Part shown: in pieces, positions 17,773 through 25,833 of the stretch
Position numbering within the stretch: position 1 is the stretch's first letter
Layout: the number at the start of each line of letters is the position of its first letter
DNA from: Paenibacillus tyrphae
GTDB taxonomy: Bacteria > Bacillota > Bacilli > Paenibacillales > NBRC-103111
Direction of reading: 5' to 3'
DNA: 64,000 bases
Assembly: GCF_024158745.1 (NCBI RefSeq)
Contig: NZ_JAMZAW010000005.1
Location: forward strand, 1-64,000
Translations under genes and position numbers: made by a program
Notes under the pieces: model-generated
Told to the model about the DNA's origin: nothing
What the model saw: only the letters and a program-made list of their open reading frames with translations
The model's database searches: none

Positions 17773-17900
17773 TGAAAAAAATGATGGTGCTTCTGACTTT
17801 GGGGTTCATTTTCTTGAACGGCCTGTCCGTATCGTATCAACCGCCGGCAAACGAGCCGGTAAAAATGCATTACTTCCACGATAACGGTGTAGGAGGCTAA
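17772..17900 (+). CDS. Small secreted pro-peptide, candidate quorum-sensing signal
   Basis: A 42-residue ORF, ATG 17772 to TAA 17900, read in the sequence itself. The N-terminus is MKK followed by a hydrophobic core (VLLTLGFIFLNGLSVS) as in a Sec signal peptide; a polar stretch follows (QPPANEPVK) and the C-terminus is HYFHDNGVGG. Phr, PapR, NprX and AimP precursors have the same plan: export signal, pro-region, and active oligopeptide at or near the C-terminus. The gene overlaps the regulator stop by one base (TGATG) with GGAAGGAGTG (17755-17764) as ribosome site. The mature peptide is not determined. A terminator follows. Confidence 0.75.
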   Translation: MKKMMVLLTLGFIFLNGLSVSYQPPANEPVKMHYFHDNGVGG

Positions 17901-17914
17901 CACCCGATCTCAAG

Positions 17915-17954
17915 GAGTCCCGGCCGGTTCATGGAACAGGTCAGGGGCTCTTTT
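17915..17954 (+). terminator. Terminator after the signal-peptide gene
   Basis: GAGTCCC (17915-17921) pairs with GGGGCTC (17944-17950, one wobble), followed by TTTT, 14 bases after the peptide stop. It closes the two-gene operon. Confidence 0.65.
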
Positions 17955-17985
17955 GGTTTGACCGGATCCGAGCCTGGGAGTACGC

Positions 17986-18014
17986 TTGGTTCGCCTCCCG
18001 ACTTCTAGTATAAT
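17986..18014 (+). promoter_or_regulatory. Sigma-A promoter of the M29 aminopeptidase
   Basis: TTGGTT (17986-17991), 17-base spacer, TATAAT (18009-18014), about 40 bases before the start codon. Confidence 0.6.
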
Positions 18015-18052
18015 GGTACGGGTAACCAATCGATAGGACAGGAGACAGGGAC

Positions 18053-19288
18053 ATGGAAGCTTTTGACCGAAGTCTGGAAAAATACGCGGAGCTTGTCGTC
18101 CGGGTCGGAGCGAACGTTCAGCCCGGACAAGTGCTTCACATCGAATCGCCGCTGGAAGCTGCGCCGTTCACCCGTAAAGTCGTGCAAAAGGCATACGAAG
18201 CGGGAGCGAAATACGTGCAGGTTCAATGGGATGACGAGGAAGTGACGAGAAACCGGTTCTTATATGCGCCTGACGAGTCGTTCGACTACTACCCGCAGTG
18301 GATGCCGGCGATGATGGAGCAGCTGGCGGAGAACGGCGGGGCATTGATCAACATCAAAGTGCCTGACCCGGAATTGTACAAGGGCATCGATTCGGACAAA
18401 GTGACGCGGGCGACCAAAGCGGCGGCTGTGGCGAGGGAGACATTCCAAAGCTACGTGCGCAACAAAAAGTTCAGCTGGTGTCTCGTGAAAGCGCCGACGC
18501 GCGCCTGGGCGGCCAAGGTGTTCCCGGAGCTTCCGGAGGAAGAGCGTGTCCGGGTGATGTGGGATACGATCTTCAAAATGAACCGGGTCGACGCGGAAGA
18601 TCCTGTGGCGGCTTGGAAGGAGCATATCGGCCGGCTGAAGCAGGTCAAGGAGAAGCTCAACGAGAAAAAATACAAGAAGCTGCATTACCGGGCTCCGGGT
18701 ACCGAATTGTCGGTCGTGCTGCCTGAAGGGCATGTTTGGCACGGCGGCGGGACGACGGACGATCAAGGCGTATACTTCGTAGCCAACATGCCGACGGAGG
18801 AAGTGTACACGATGCCGCTGCGGACCGGCGTGAACGGAACAGTGACGAGCACGAAGCCGTTAAACTTGAACGGCCGGCTTGTCGACAAGTTCTCGCTCAC
18901 GTTCGAAGGCGGCAAAGTGGTCAGCTATACGGCCGAGGTCGGGCTTGAATATTTGGACGCCCTGCTGAAGACGGACGAAGGGGCGAAATATTTAGGGGAA
19001 GTGGCGCTCGTGCCGCACGATTCTCCGATTTCAAACCTGAACCGCGTGTTTTACAACACGGGTATTGATGAGAACGCGTCCTGCCACTTCGCGGTCGGCA
19101 GCGCCTATCCGTTTACGATTGAGAACGGGACGAAGATGACCAAGGAGGAGCTGCTGGCCAAGGGCGCGAACGTCAGCCTGACGCACGTCGACTTTATGGT
19201 AGGCTCGGCGGAGCTGGATATTGACGGCGAGCTGCAGGACGGCACTCGCGAGCCGGTGTTCCGTCAAGGCAACTGGGCTATCGGGTAA
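18053..19288 (+). CDS. Aminopeptidase (M29 family, AmpS/PepS-like)
   Basis: A 411-residue metallo-aminopeptidase that removes N-terminal residues from peptides in the cytoplasm. Family features are visible: LVVRVGANVQPGQVLHI near the N-terminus, a central GTELSVVLPEGHVWHGG, and the C-terminal metal-ligand region with ELALVPHDSPIS-like, NASCHFAVGSAYP and LTHVDFMVGSAELDIDG segments. GGAGACAGGG precedes ATG 18053. It stands alone between two terminators. Confidence 0.88.
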   Translation: MEAFDRSLEKYAELVVRVGANVQPGQVLHIESPLEAAPFTRKVVQKAYEAGAKYVQVQWDDEEVTRNRFLYAPDESFDYYPQWMPAMMEQLAENGGALINIKVPDPELYKGIDSDKVTRATKAAAVARETFQSYVRNKKFSWCLVKAPTRAWAAKVFPELPEEERVRVMWDTIFKMNRVDAEDPVAAWKEHIGRLKQVKEKLNEKKYKKLHYRAPGTELSVVLPEGHVWHGGGTTDDQGVYFVANMPTEEVYTMPLRTGVNGTVTSTKPLNLNGRLVDKFSLTFEGGKVVSYTAEVGLEYLDALLKTDEGAKYLGEVALVPHDSPISNLNRVFYNTGIDENASCHFAVGSAYPFTIENGTKMTKEELLAKGANVSLTHVDFMVGSAELDIDGELQDGTREPVFRQGNWAIG

Positions 19289-19407
19289 TCCCCGTCATAA
19301 GCAGCGGAAGACGGCCAGGGAGGACGAGCAAGGGGAACGAACGAGTTCCATTGTGCCGGCGTTTCCGCAACCGTTCCTCCGGCGGGCAAACGCAAGGGCT
19401 TGTACAT

Positions 19408-19447
19408 AAAAAGAACGTCCGACTTAGCGAAGTCGGGCGTTCTTTTT
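19408..19447 (+). terminator. Terminator downstream of the aminopeptidase
   Basis: AAAAAGAACGTCCGACTT pairs with AAGTCGGGCGTTCTTTTT (one wobble) with a four-base loop; strong stem with T run, about 120 bases after the stop. The symmetric A and T runs allow use in both directions. Confidence 0.85.
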
Positions 19448-19557
19448 ATTTCTCGCAATAAATATGAATTTTGAATTAATACCTATAAAAAAGAATATTT
19501 CACCTATTAATTTTGGTTAATTATAATCGGATTGTAACCTGAAAGGAGGTAGATAAG

Positions 19558-20547
19558 ATGAACTATCGAAGATTGGGTGCGAGCGGCTTGTCTATAAGTG
19601 AGATTGCTTTTGGAAACTGGATTACCCACGGCGCTCAAGTGGACAACGACACGGCCTATGCTTGTGTCCGAGCCGCGTTGGATGCAGGAATTACTACCTT
19701 TGACACAGCGGATGTTTACTCGGATACGAAGGCGGAAACGGTGCTGAGCCAGGCTTTGAGAGGAGTGCGCCGCGAAAGCGTTGAGCTGTGCACCAAGGTT
19801 TTCCATCCGACAGGAACCGGACAGAACGACAGAGGGCTTTCCCGCAAGCATATTATGGAAGCCTGCCATGCTTCGTTGAACAGATTGCAGACGGATTATA
19901 TCGATGTCTATTATGCGCACCGCTTTGATGAGAGGACGCCGCTTGAAGAAACCTTTTTGGCTTTTTCGGATCTGGTTCGGCAAGGAAAAGTTCTATATAT
20001 CGGGATAAGCGAGTGGACGGCGGGACAAATTGCGGAAGGGGCGGCGTTGGCACGGGAATTGAAGGTTCCGCTGATCGCGAGTCAACCCCAATATTCGATG
20101 TTATGGCGCGTTATCGAAGCGGAAGTCGTCCCAGCCTGCGAGCGGGAAGGAATCGGGCAGGTAGTCTGGTCGCCGCTTGCACAAGGAATTCTTTCCGGGA
20201 AATATATGCCGGATAAGCCGATTCCCCAAGGCTCCCGTGCTTCGACGCCGGCTGGGGCTTCCTTTTTCGAGCGATTGGCAGGGCAGTGGATGCGTACCGA
20301 AGTGCTGCAGGCTGTCTCTAGGCTCTCTTCCCTTGCGCACGAAGCCGGGTTGACGCTGCCGCAGCTTGCCATAGCATGGGTGCTGCAAAATTCGCAGGTG
20401 TCAGCCGCCATTATCGGCGCATCCAAGCCGGAACAAGTACATGAGAACGTCAAGGCTGCAGGGCTTCGTCTTGACCCTGAAACGATGAGCCAAATCGACC
20501 ATATCTTAGAAGGACTGGTTGAGCGCGATCCAGGAAAAACCGGTTGA
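19558..20547 (+). CDS. Aldo/keto reductase
   Basis: A 329-residue NADPH-dependent oxidoreductase of the AKR (YccK/KCNAB-like) group: MNYRRLGASGLSISEIAFGNW start, FDTADVYSDTKAETVLSQAL, the catalytic Asp-Tyr pair in DTADVYS, Lys in ELCTKVF, and YIDVYYAHRFDERTPLEET. GAAAGGAGG precedes ATG 19558. It is convergent with a LysR regulator (stop codons nine bases apart). Substrate unknown. Confidence 0.88.
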   Translation: MNYRRLGASGLSISEIAFGNWITHGAQVDNDTAYACVRAALDAGITTFDTADVYSDTKAETVLSQALRGVRRESVELCTKVFHPTGTGQNDRGLSRKHIMEACHASLNRLQTDYIDVYYAHRFDERTPLEETFLAFSDLVRQGKVLYIGISEWTAGQIAEGAALARELKVPLIASQPQYSMLWRVIEAEVVPACEREGIGQVVWSPLAQGILSGKYMPDKPIPQGSRASTPAGASFFERLAGQWMRTEVLQAVSRLSSLAHEAGLTLPQLAIAWVLQNSQVSAAIIGASKPEQVHENVKAAGLRLDPETMSQIDHILEGLVERDPGKTG

Positions 20548-20555
20548 TTGGCAGG

Positions 20556-21455
20556 TTATCCGCGAGCCATAGCCGCCGAACATACGGCTTCCATGGTCTC
20601 AAGAAAGGCTGACAAGACGGCCTTATCCGTATCGGTTCTCCAAGCGGCATAGAGAGGAACCGGCGGTGCGCTTTCCTTAAAGGGCCGGAATACGACGCCG
20701 CTGCGCCGAAATTCGGCAACGGAAGAAGGCACGATGGAAACGCCCAGGTTTGCGGCAACCAAGTTTACAATGGTGTACATCTGAATAGCTTCCTGTACGA
20801 CATTTGGATAAACGCCATGTTGGGAGCAAAATTCCATGATCAGGCGATGAAAATCGACTCCCAGATGACGCGGAAACAAGACGAACGGCTCACATTCCAA
20901 CGAGCTGACGGACAGAAGCGGCTGCCTTGCTAACGGATGCTGTTCGGGCAGTACGGCAAAGAGTGATTCTATTGCAAATGTACGATAAGCCAGATGCTTC
21001 GCCGGTTCAATGGCACGGAGAAAGCCGACATGAACGCTTCCGTCAAGTAAGGCCTGCTCTTGCTGGGCGGAAGTCATCTCGCGCAAAGTAAGCTGTATTT
21101 GCGGGAAATGTTCCCGAAAACCTTTTAGAATATCGATCATTAAACCGCCCGCAGCCGAGTCCACGAACGCAATAACCAAATGACCGCTTATTCCTCGACC
21201 GGCAAGCTGCGTCGTCTTAATCGACCGCTCCAATTGAGATAAAATCGTTTTGGCCTCTTCTAAAAAAACGGCTCCCGCCGGCGTAAGACGAACCTGTCTT
21301 TTGCTGCGTTCCAGCAATTTCACGCCAAGATCCTTTTCCAGCGCTTGAATTTGCTGGCTGAGGGGAGGCTGTGTCATGTTCAATTTTTCCGCGGCACGGT
21401 TGAAATGAAGCTCTTCCGCCACTGCAATAAAGTAGCGCAATTTCCGTATATCCAT
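20556..21455 (-). CDS. LysR-family transcriptional regulator
   Basis: A 299-residue LysR protein with winged HTH at the N-terminus (MDIRKLRYFIAVAEELHFNRAAEKLNMTQPPLSQQIQALEKDLG) and an effector domain (GHLVIAFVDSAAGGLM onward), of the BenM/CatR-like type. ATG 21455 has AAGGAAG seven bases upstream and begins at the conserved domain, so it is preferred to the in-frame ATG seven codons earlier. It may regulate the convergent aldo/keto reductase. Confidence 0.87.
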   Translation of the reverse strand: MDIRKLRYFIAVAEELHFNRAAEKLNMTQPPLSQQIQALEKDLGVKLLERSKRQVRLTPAGAVFLEEAKTILSQLERSIKTTQLAGRGISGHLVIAFVDSAAGGLMIDILKGFREHFPQIQLTLREMTSAQQEQALLDGSVHVGFLRAIEPAKHLAYRTFAIESLFAVLPEQHPLARQPLLSVSSLECEPFVLFPRHLGVDFHRLIMEFCSQHGVYPNVVQEAIQMYTIVNLVAANLGVSIVPSSVAEFRRSGVVFRPFKESAPPVPLYAAWRTDTDKAVLSAFLETMEAVCSAAMARG

Positions 21456-21518
21456 TCTTTTGCTTCCTTCGCACAAATGATTGTTTCTCCTGATAAGTAT
21501 ACATTAGAACTCGGCCTC

Positions 21519-21546
21519 GCCGGAGACATTGTTCCGGCGTTTTTTC
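21519..21546 (+). terminator. Plus-strand terminator-like hairpin between two minus-strand LysR genes
   Basis: CGCCGG (21519-21524) pairs with CCGGCG (21535-21540) followed by TTTTTT. No plus-strand gene is seen upstream within about 900 bases, and on the minus strand no T run follows. It may end an unannotated plus-strand transcript or be incidental. Confidence 0.35.
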
Positions 21547-21623
21547 GCACGCCTTTAAGAACGCCGCGGGGAGACGGCTTAGATTAACGTGCGGAAGCTC
21601 TGCCAAGCTTGCCACATTCGTTC

Positions 21624-22535
21624 TTATCCCTGATCCGGCCAATGGCCGGACTGCGCATGGTGCTGGCATAAGAAGCCGATAAACTGCTCCATGATCTGGT
21701 TCAACGACATGTCCTTCAAATAAATCAGCTCGAAATTGCGGTTCAACTGCGGCAGCCCGGCGACCTCCACCTCGCGGAGCTCGTCCCGCTCCAGATCGTG
21801 GAGGATCGAGAAGCGGGGCAGAAACGCGATGCCCAGCCTTTGCTTGACCATCCGCTTGACCACCTCGATGTTGTCCGCCTCCATAACCACGTGCCGGTCC
21901 AGCCGGTAGTGGCTGAACGCTCCGTTAATCAGCGTCCAGTCGAGCGACCCGCGATTGAATAAAATAAGCCGCTCCTTGGCGACATCCTCGATCGTCACCT
22001 GCTTGCGGTCGTGAAACGGATGGCCCGGATAGACCGCCAGCAGCATATCGTCCTTCAGGATCGGAATGCGCCGGATCTGCGGGTGATTGACGGCGCGGGC
22101 GATTCCGAAGGATACTTCATGATTCAATACCATATCGAGCACCTGATGCGAATGTCCTGTCAAAAGTGTTAGCTTCACCTTCGGGTAGAGTGTCTGGAAT
22201 TGTTCAACAAGCTGGGGAAGCAGGTAAAAGGCCGCCCCGAAAACGGAAGCGACGGACAGCTCGCCTTCCAATTTCCCGTGAATCCGCTGGATCGCCTGCT
22301 GCCCGTCCTGAAGTGATTGCAGCATGCTTTTGGCATAGGGAAGGAAGCTTTCGCCTTCCTCCGTCAAGGCGATGGCATGGCCCGTTCGTTGAAACAGCCT
22401 GCAGTTCAAGTCGGCTTCGAGCGCTTTGATCCTCTGGCTGACCGTAGGCTGGGACAAATACAGCAGGTTGGCCGCTTTGCTGAAGCTTCCGGTCAGAGCC
22501 ACCATGACAAAACATTCAACATGATCCGTATTCAT
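21624..22535 (-). CDS. LysR-family transcriptional regulator (divergent from dat)
   Basis: A 303-residue LysR regulator: HTH (HVECFVMVALTGSFSKAANLLYLSQPTVSQRIKALEADL) and effector-binding domain (ELSVASVFGAAFYLLPQLVEQF onward). It is divergent from the D-amino acid aminotransferase gene with 125 bp between starts. That layout usually means the regulator controls both itself and the neighbouring operon, here the D-amino acid/peptide set. Confidence 0.87.
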   Translation of the reverse strand: MNTDHVECFVMVALTGSFSKAANLLYLSQPTVSQRIKALEADLNCRLFQRTGHAIALTEEGESFLPYAKSMLQSLQDGQQAIQRIHGKLEGELSVASVFGAAFYLLPQLVEQFQTLYPKVKLTLLTGHSHQVLDMVLNHEVSFGIARAVNHPQIRRIPILKDDMLLAVYPGHPFHDRKQVTIEDVAKERLILFNRGSLDWTLINGAFSHYRLDRHVVMEADNIEVVKRMVKQRLGIAFLPRFSILHDLERDELREVEVAGLPQLNRNFELIYLKDMSLNQIMEQFIGFLCQHHAQSGHWPDQG

Positions 22536-22555
22536 AAAACGCCCCCTATGCTCGT

Positions 22556-22584
22556 ATTATATTTTCTTATACCCTTCATGTCAT
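22556..22584 (-). promoter_or_regulatory. Promoter of the second LysR gene
   Basis: On the minus strand ATGACA (22584 to 22579), 17-base spacer, TATAAT (22561 to 22556): five of six and six of six consensus matches. Confidence 0.65.
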
Positions 22585-22660
22585 TATCCTATTGGACCGG
22601 CCTGCGGAAATCGATTAGTTTGTTAATAACATGGGAATTTAACTAGGGAGGGGCTGCATC

Positions 22661-23503
22661 ATGGCTTTAGCTTATTTTAACGGTAGCTTCATCCAATCGG
22701 ACGAACCGGCCGTTCCGATCGACGAGCGGGGACATCAATTCGGGGACGGCGTGTATGAGGTGATTCGGATTTACAAGGGGCGGCCTTTTATGCTCGACGA
22801 GCATTTGGACCGTTTGTTCAAGAGCGCCGCGGCGATCCGTCTGGAGATCGGGCAGGACGGCGAGTCGTTGAAGCGGACCATCGGGGAATTGATGCAAAAA
22901 AGCGGGCTGTCGGATCTTGATCTGTATGTGCAGGCGACCCGCGGCATCGCCCCACGCAATCATTTGTTCCCGGTTTGCCCGGCGTCCGTCTCGATGACGG
23001 CGAAGCCGTTTCGGGAAATACCTGCCGAGGCAAGGGCCTCCGGTATCAGCGTCATGCTGCATCCGGACGAGCGGTGGCTGAACTGCTGGATCAAGTCGCT
23101 CAACCTGCTGCCCAACATTTTGGCCAAGCAAGCCGCGTCCGAACGCGGATGCCTCGAAGCGGTTCTCGTACGGGACGGGTATGTGACGGAAGGAACAAGC
23201 TCCAACGTATACATGGTCAAAGACGGAGCGATTCGGACGGCGCCGCTGTCCAATCAGATTTTGGCGGGCATTACGAGAATGGCGGTGCAGCGGATCGCGC
23301 ACGAGCTGCACATCCCGTTCGTCGAACAATCGTTTACGCCGGAGGAGCTGCGGCAGGCGGACGAAGCGTTCATCACCAGTACGACGACGGAAGTGATGCC
23401 GGTCGTTCGTTTCGAGGACGGAAGCCTGATCCGGGACGGAAAGCCCGGACCGGTCGCGCGGGCGCTGTACGAACGGTTCCGTACAATGACAGGGCAGGAC
23501 TAG
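22661..23503 (+). CDS. dat: D-alanine (D-amino acid) aminotransferase
   Basis: A 280-residue fold-type IV PLP enzyme that interconverts D-alanine and D-glutamate with their keto acids. The schiff-base lysine is Lys145 (IKSLNLL), the known position in Bacillus enzymes. AYFNGSF, DERGHQFGDGVYEVIRIY and EGTSSNVYMVKDG are family motifs. GGGAGGGG precedes ATG 22661. It heads a same-strand group with an M19 dipeptidase, an SxxK hydrolase and a P1 peptidase, suggesting catabolism or recycling of D-amino acid peptides. Confidence 0.92.
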   Translation: MALAYFNGSFIQSDEPAVPIDERGHQFGDGVYEVIRIYKGRPFMLDEHLDRLFKSAAAIRLEIGQDGESLKRTIGELMQKSGLSDLDLYVQATRGIAPRNHLFPVCPASVSMTAKPFREIPAEARASGISVMLHPDERWLNCWIKSLNLLPNILAKQAASERGCLEAVLVRDGYVTEGTSSNVYMVKDGAIRTAPLSNQILAGITRMAVQRIAHELHIPFVEQSFTPEELRQADEAFITSTTTEVMPVVRFEDGSLIRDGKPGPVARALYERFRTMTGQD

Positions 23504-23521
23504 GAAAGGCTGGATCAAGAA

Positions 23522-24460
23522 ATGGGGAAAAACATGGAAATCATCGACTTTCATTGCGACGCGCTGTATAAGCTCTGGATAAGCGGCGGGAAGCTGTCGT
23601 ACGGCAGTTCGGAGGAGCTGGCGACGAACAAGGCAAGGCTGCAGCAAGGCGGCGTGAAAGCCCAGTGCTTTGCGGTCTTCGTTCCGCCTCACCTCAAGGC
23701 GGAGCAGAAGTTTCAAGCGGCGCTGGATCAAATTCATTATTTCTACGACGAGGTGTTGGGGAAGCATCCGGAAATGAAGCAGATTCGAGACTGGACCGAT
23801 TTCGATACGCTCGAACCGGGGCAGATCGGAGCCATGCTGACGCTGGAAGGCGTCGATCCTATCGGCAACGACCTGCGCCAGCTGAACATTTTATACCAGC
23901 TCGGCGTGCGTGCGGTCGGCTTGACCTGGAACTACGCCAACCTCGCTGCCGATGGCGTGCTGGAGCCACGAGGTGCCGGGCTTACCTCGTTCGGCCGGGA
24001 CATTGTGCGCTTCAATAACGAGCACCGGCTGCTGACCGATGTCGCTCATCTGTGCGAGCGGGCGTTCTGGGATGTGGTTGAGCTGGCAGATTATCCGATG
24101 GCGAGCCACGCCAACGCGCGTGCGGTTTGCGATCACCCGCGCAATTTAACGGACGAACAGGCCAAGGCGCTGTTTGCCAAAGGCGGGACGGTTCACGTCA
24201 TTTATTGCCCTGCCTTTGTAAGACGGGTAAGGCATGTAACGATCCCCGATTTGTTAAAGCATATCGATCATTTGTGCGCGCTCGGCGGCGTGCGGCATAT
24301 CGGGCTCGGTTCGGATTTTGACGGCATTTCCGAGTTTGTTGAAGGCTTGGAGCACGCGGGCAAAAGTCAGAACTTGATCAACGAGCTGCTAAAATATTAT
24401 AAGGAAGAAGAAGTGCGCGGATTTGCAGCAGAGAACTTTTTGCGCAACCGTCCGAAGTAA
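23522..24460 (+). CDS. Membrane-dipeptidase-type metallodipeptidase (M19)
   Basis: A 312-residue zinc dipeptidase of the renal-dipeptidase family. Metal and active-site motifs are visible: DFHCD (HxD) at the N-terminus, LTLEGVDP with its bridging Glu, SHANARAVCDHPRNLTDEQ and GLGSDFDGI. M19 enzymes cleave dipeptides, including those with D-residues at the C-terminal side. No signal peptide. It begins 18 bases after dat. A second in-frame ATG four codons later is also possible. Confidence 0.87.
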   Translation: MGKNMEIIDFHCDALYKLWISGGKLSYGSSEELATNKARLQQGGVKAQCFAVFVPPHLKAEQKFQAALDQIHYFYDEVLGKHPEMKQIRDWTDFDTLEPGQIGAMLTLEGVDPIGNDLRQLNILYQLGVRAVGLTWNYANLAADGVLEPRGAGLTSFGRDIVRFNNEHRLLTDVAHLCERAFWDVVELADYPMASHANARAVCDHPRNLTDEQAKALFAKGGTVHVIYCPAFVRRVRHVTIPDLLKHIDHLCALGGVRHIGLGSDFDGISEFVEGLEHAGKSQNLINELLKYYKEEEVRGFAAENFLRNRPK

Positions 24461-24490
24461 GCGGACCGTGCAGTCTATGGAGGTGCTGTC

Positions 24491-25819
24491 ATGACCGGCA
24501 ACTGGTCTGGATTCGAAGCTTATGTGAAGGCGATGATGGAGAAAGAAGCGATCCCCGGGGCGGCCGTGGCCGTCTCGCTGCACGGAGAGACCGTCTATCA
24601 GCAGGGATTCGGCGTTAGAAATATGGAAACGGGTGAGCCGGTTACCCCGGATACGGTGTTCGGCATCGCGTCGGTTACCAAGTCGTTCACGGCCTTAGCC
24701 ATCATGCAGCTCGCGGAGGAAGGGAAGCTTACGTTGGACGATCCCGTCACGAAGCACCTTCCCGAGTTTAAGCTGCGCACTTCCGGCGGGATGCGGGTCG
24801 AGGGTATCCAAGTGCGGCACTTGCTTTCCCATACGGCGGGTGTCCCGCCCATGCGCCGCCGGGAGGACCTTCGGCGGTTCGCCGAGCACCTCGACTATTT
24901 GGCGAGCGAAGAGATCGAGCTTTTAGGAGCGCCGGGGGAATATTTCAGCTACTGCAACGACACGTTTCTGCTGCTCGGGGCGATCATCGAACGGCTCACG
25001 GGTCGTCCGTTCCGAACGGTGATCACGGAGCGGATTCTGGAGCCGCTGCAGATGCGGCGGTCTACGTTCAGCTTGGACGAGCTGGCCGCTTGGGATAATG
25101 TCTCCGTACCGTATGTGAAGCGCGGCGGTACACAGACGCTGGACGAGGTGTCGTGGCCCAAGCTGGGGAATTACGAAGCGGGCGGCGGTATTCGGTCGAC
25201 GGTGCGCGATCTGCTGAAATACGGGCAAATTTACGTGAATGAAGCCGAGCCTTCGAAGGGCCGCCCCGTGGTGCGGAGCGAGAGCTTGAGGCAGATGCGG
25301 GAGCCGATTCACCGGATCGGCAGAAATGTGTTCTACGGCTGCGCGCTGCGGGTGACCCCCGATTACTCCGGCGTTACGCTTGTCGAGCACGGGGGCGGCC
25401 AGCCCGGGGTATCGTCGTATTTTGGCTTCGTGCCCGAACGCGGGCTTGTAGCCGCTGTCTTGACGAATGTGGCGAACGTGCCCGCAAACGAGCTGTGGCT
25501 GGCGGCGGTTAATACGACGCTCGGCTTCCCCTTGGAGCAAAAGAGCAGCGTGGAGCCGACGTACAAGGCCTCTCTGGAGGAGCTGCGGCGTCTGACCGGC
25601 GCTTACCGGTCCGCCGAGGGCAGCAGCGTCGACATTGTGCTCGACGGGAACTCGCCCGTCACTGAAATTGACGGCAAAGCCTTCGCGCTGCGGGCTAGTG
25701 ACGACCGTACGCTCGTCATCGCAGACAGCGGCTATCCGATCCGGTTCTTCTTCAAGGATGAGCCGCAGGCTTGGGCCGCCTTCTACGGCTCCCGCATGCT
25801 GAGGCGCGTAAACGAATAG
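24491..25819 (+). CDS. Serine hydrolase of the beta-lactamase/D-aminopeptidase family
   Basis: A 442-residue SxxK hydrolase. The nucleophile motif is Ser61-Val-Thr-Lys64 (GIASVTKSFT), the YxN motif is in FSYCND, and a third motif HGG occurs in EHGGGQPG. Residues ~1-350 form the catalytic domain; a C-terminal beta-rich domain follows (LTGAYRSAEG onward). There is no signal peptide, so a cytoplasmic esterase or D-aminopeptidase is more likely than a secreted beta-lactamase. TGGAGGTG precedes the start. Context suggests D-amino-acid peptides or esters as substrate. Confidence 0.82.
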   Translation: MTGNWSGFEAYVKAMMEKEAIPGAAVAVSLHGETVYQQGFGVRNMETGEPVTPDTVFGIASVTKSFTALAIMQLAEEGKLTLDDPVTKHLPEFKLRTSGGMRVEGIQVRHLLSHTAGVPPMRRREDLRRFAEHLDYLASEEIELLGAPGEYFSYCNDTFLLLGAIIERLTGRPFRTVITERILEPLQMRRSTFSLDELAAWDNVSVPYVKRGGTQTLDEVSWPKLGNYEAGGGIRSTVRDLLKYGQIYVNEAEPSKGRPVVRSESLRQMREPIHRIGRNVFYGCALRVTPDYSGVTLVEHGGGQPGVSSYFGFVPERGLVAAVLTNVANVPANELWLAAVNTTLGFPLEQKSSVEPTYKASLEELRRLTGAYRSAEGSSVDIVLDGNSPVTEIDGKAFALRASDDRTLVIADSGYPIRFFFKDEPQAWAAFYGSRMLRRVNE

Positions 25820-25833
25820 AGGGAGAATATTTT

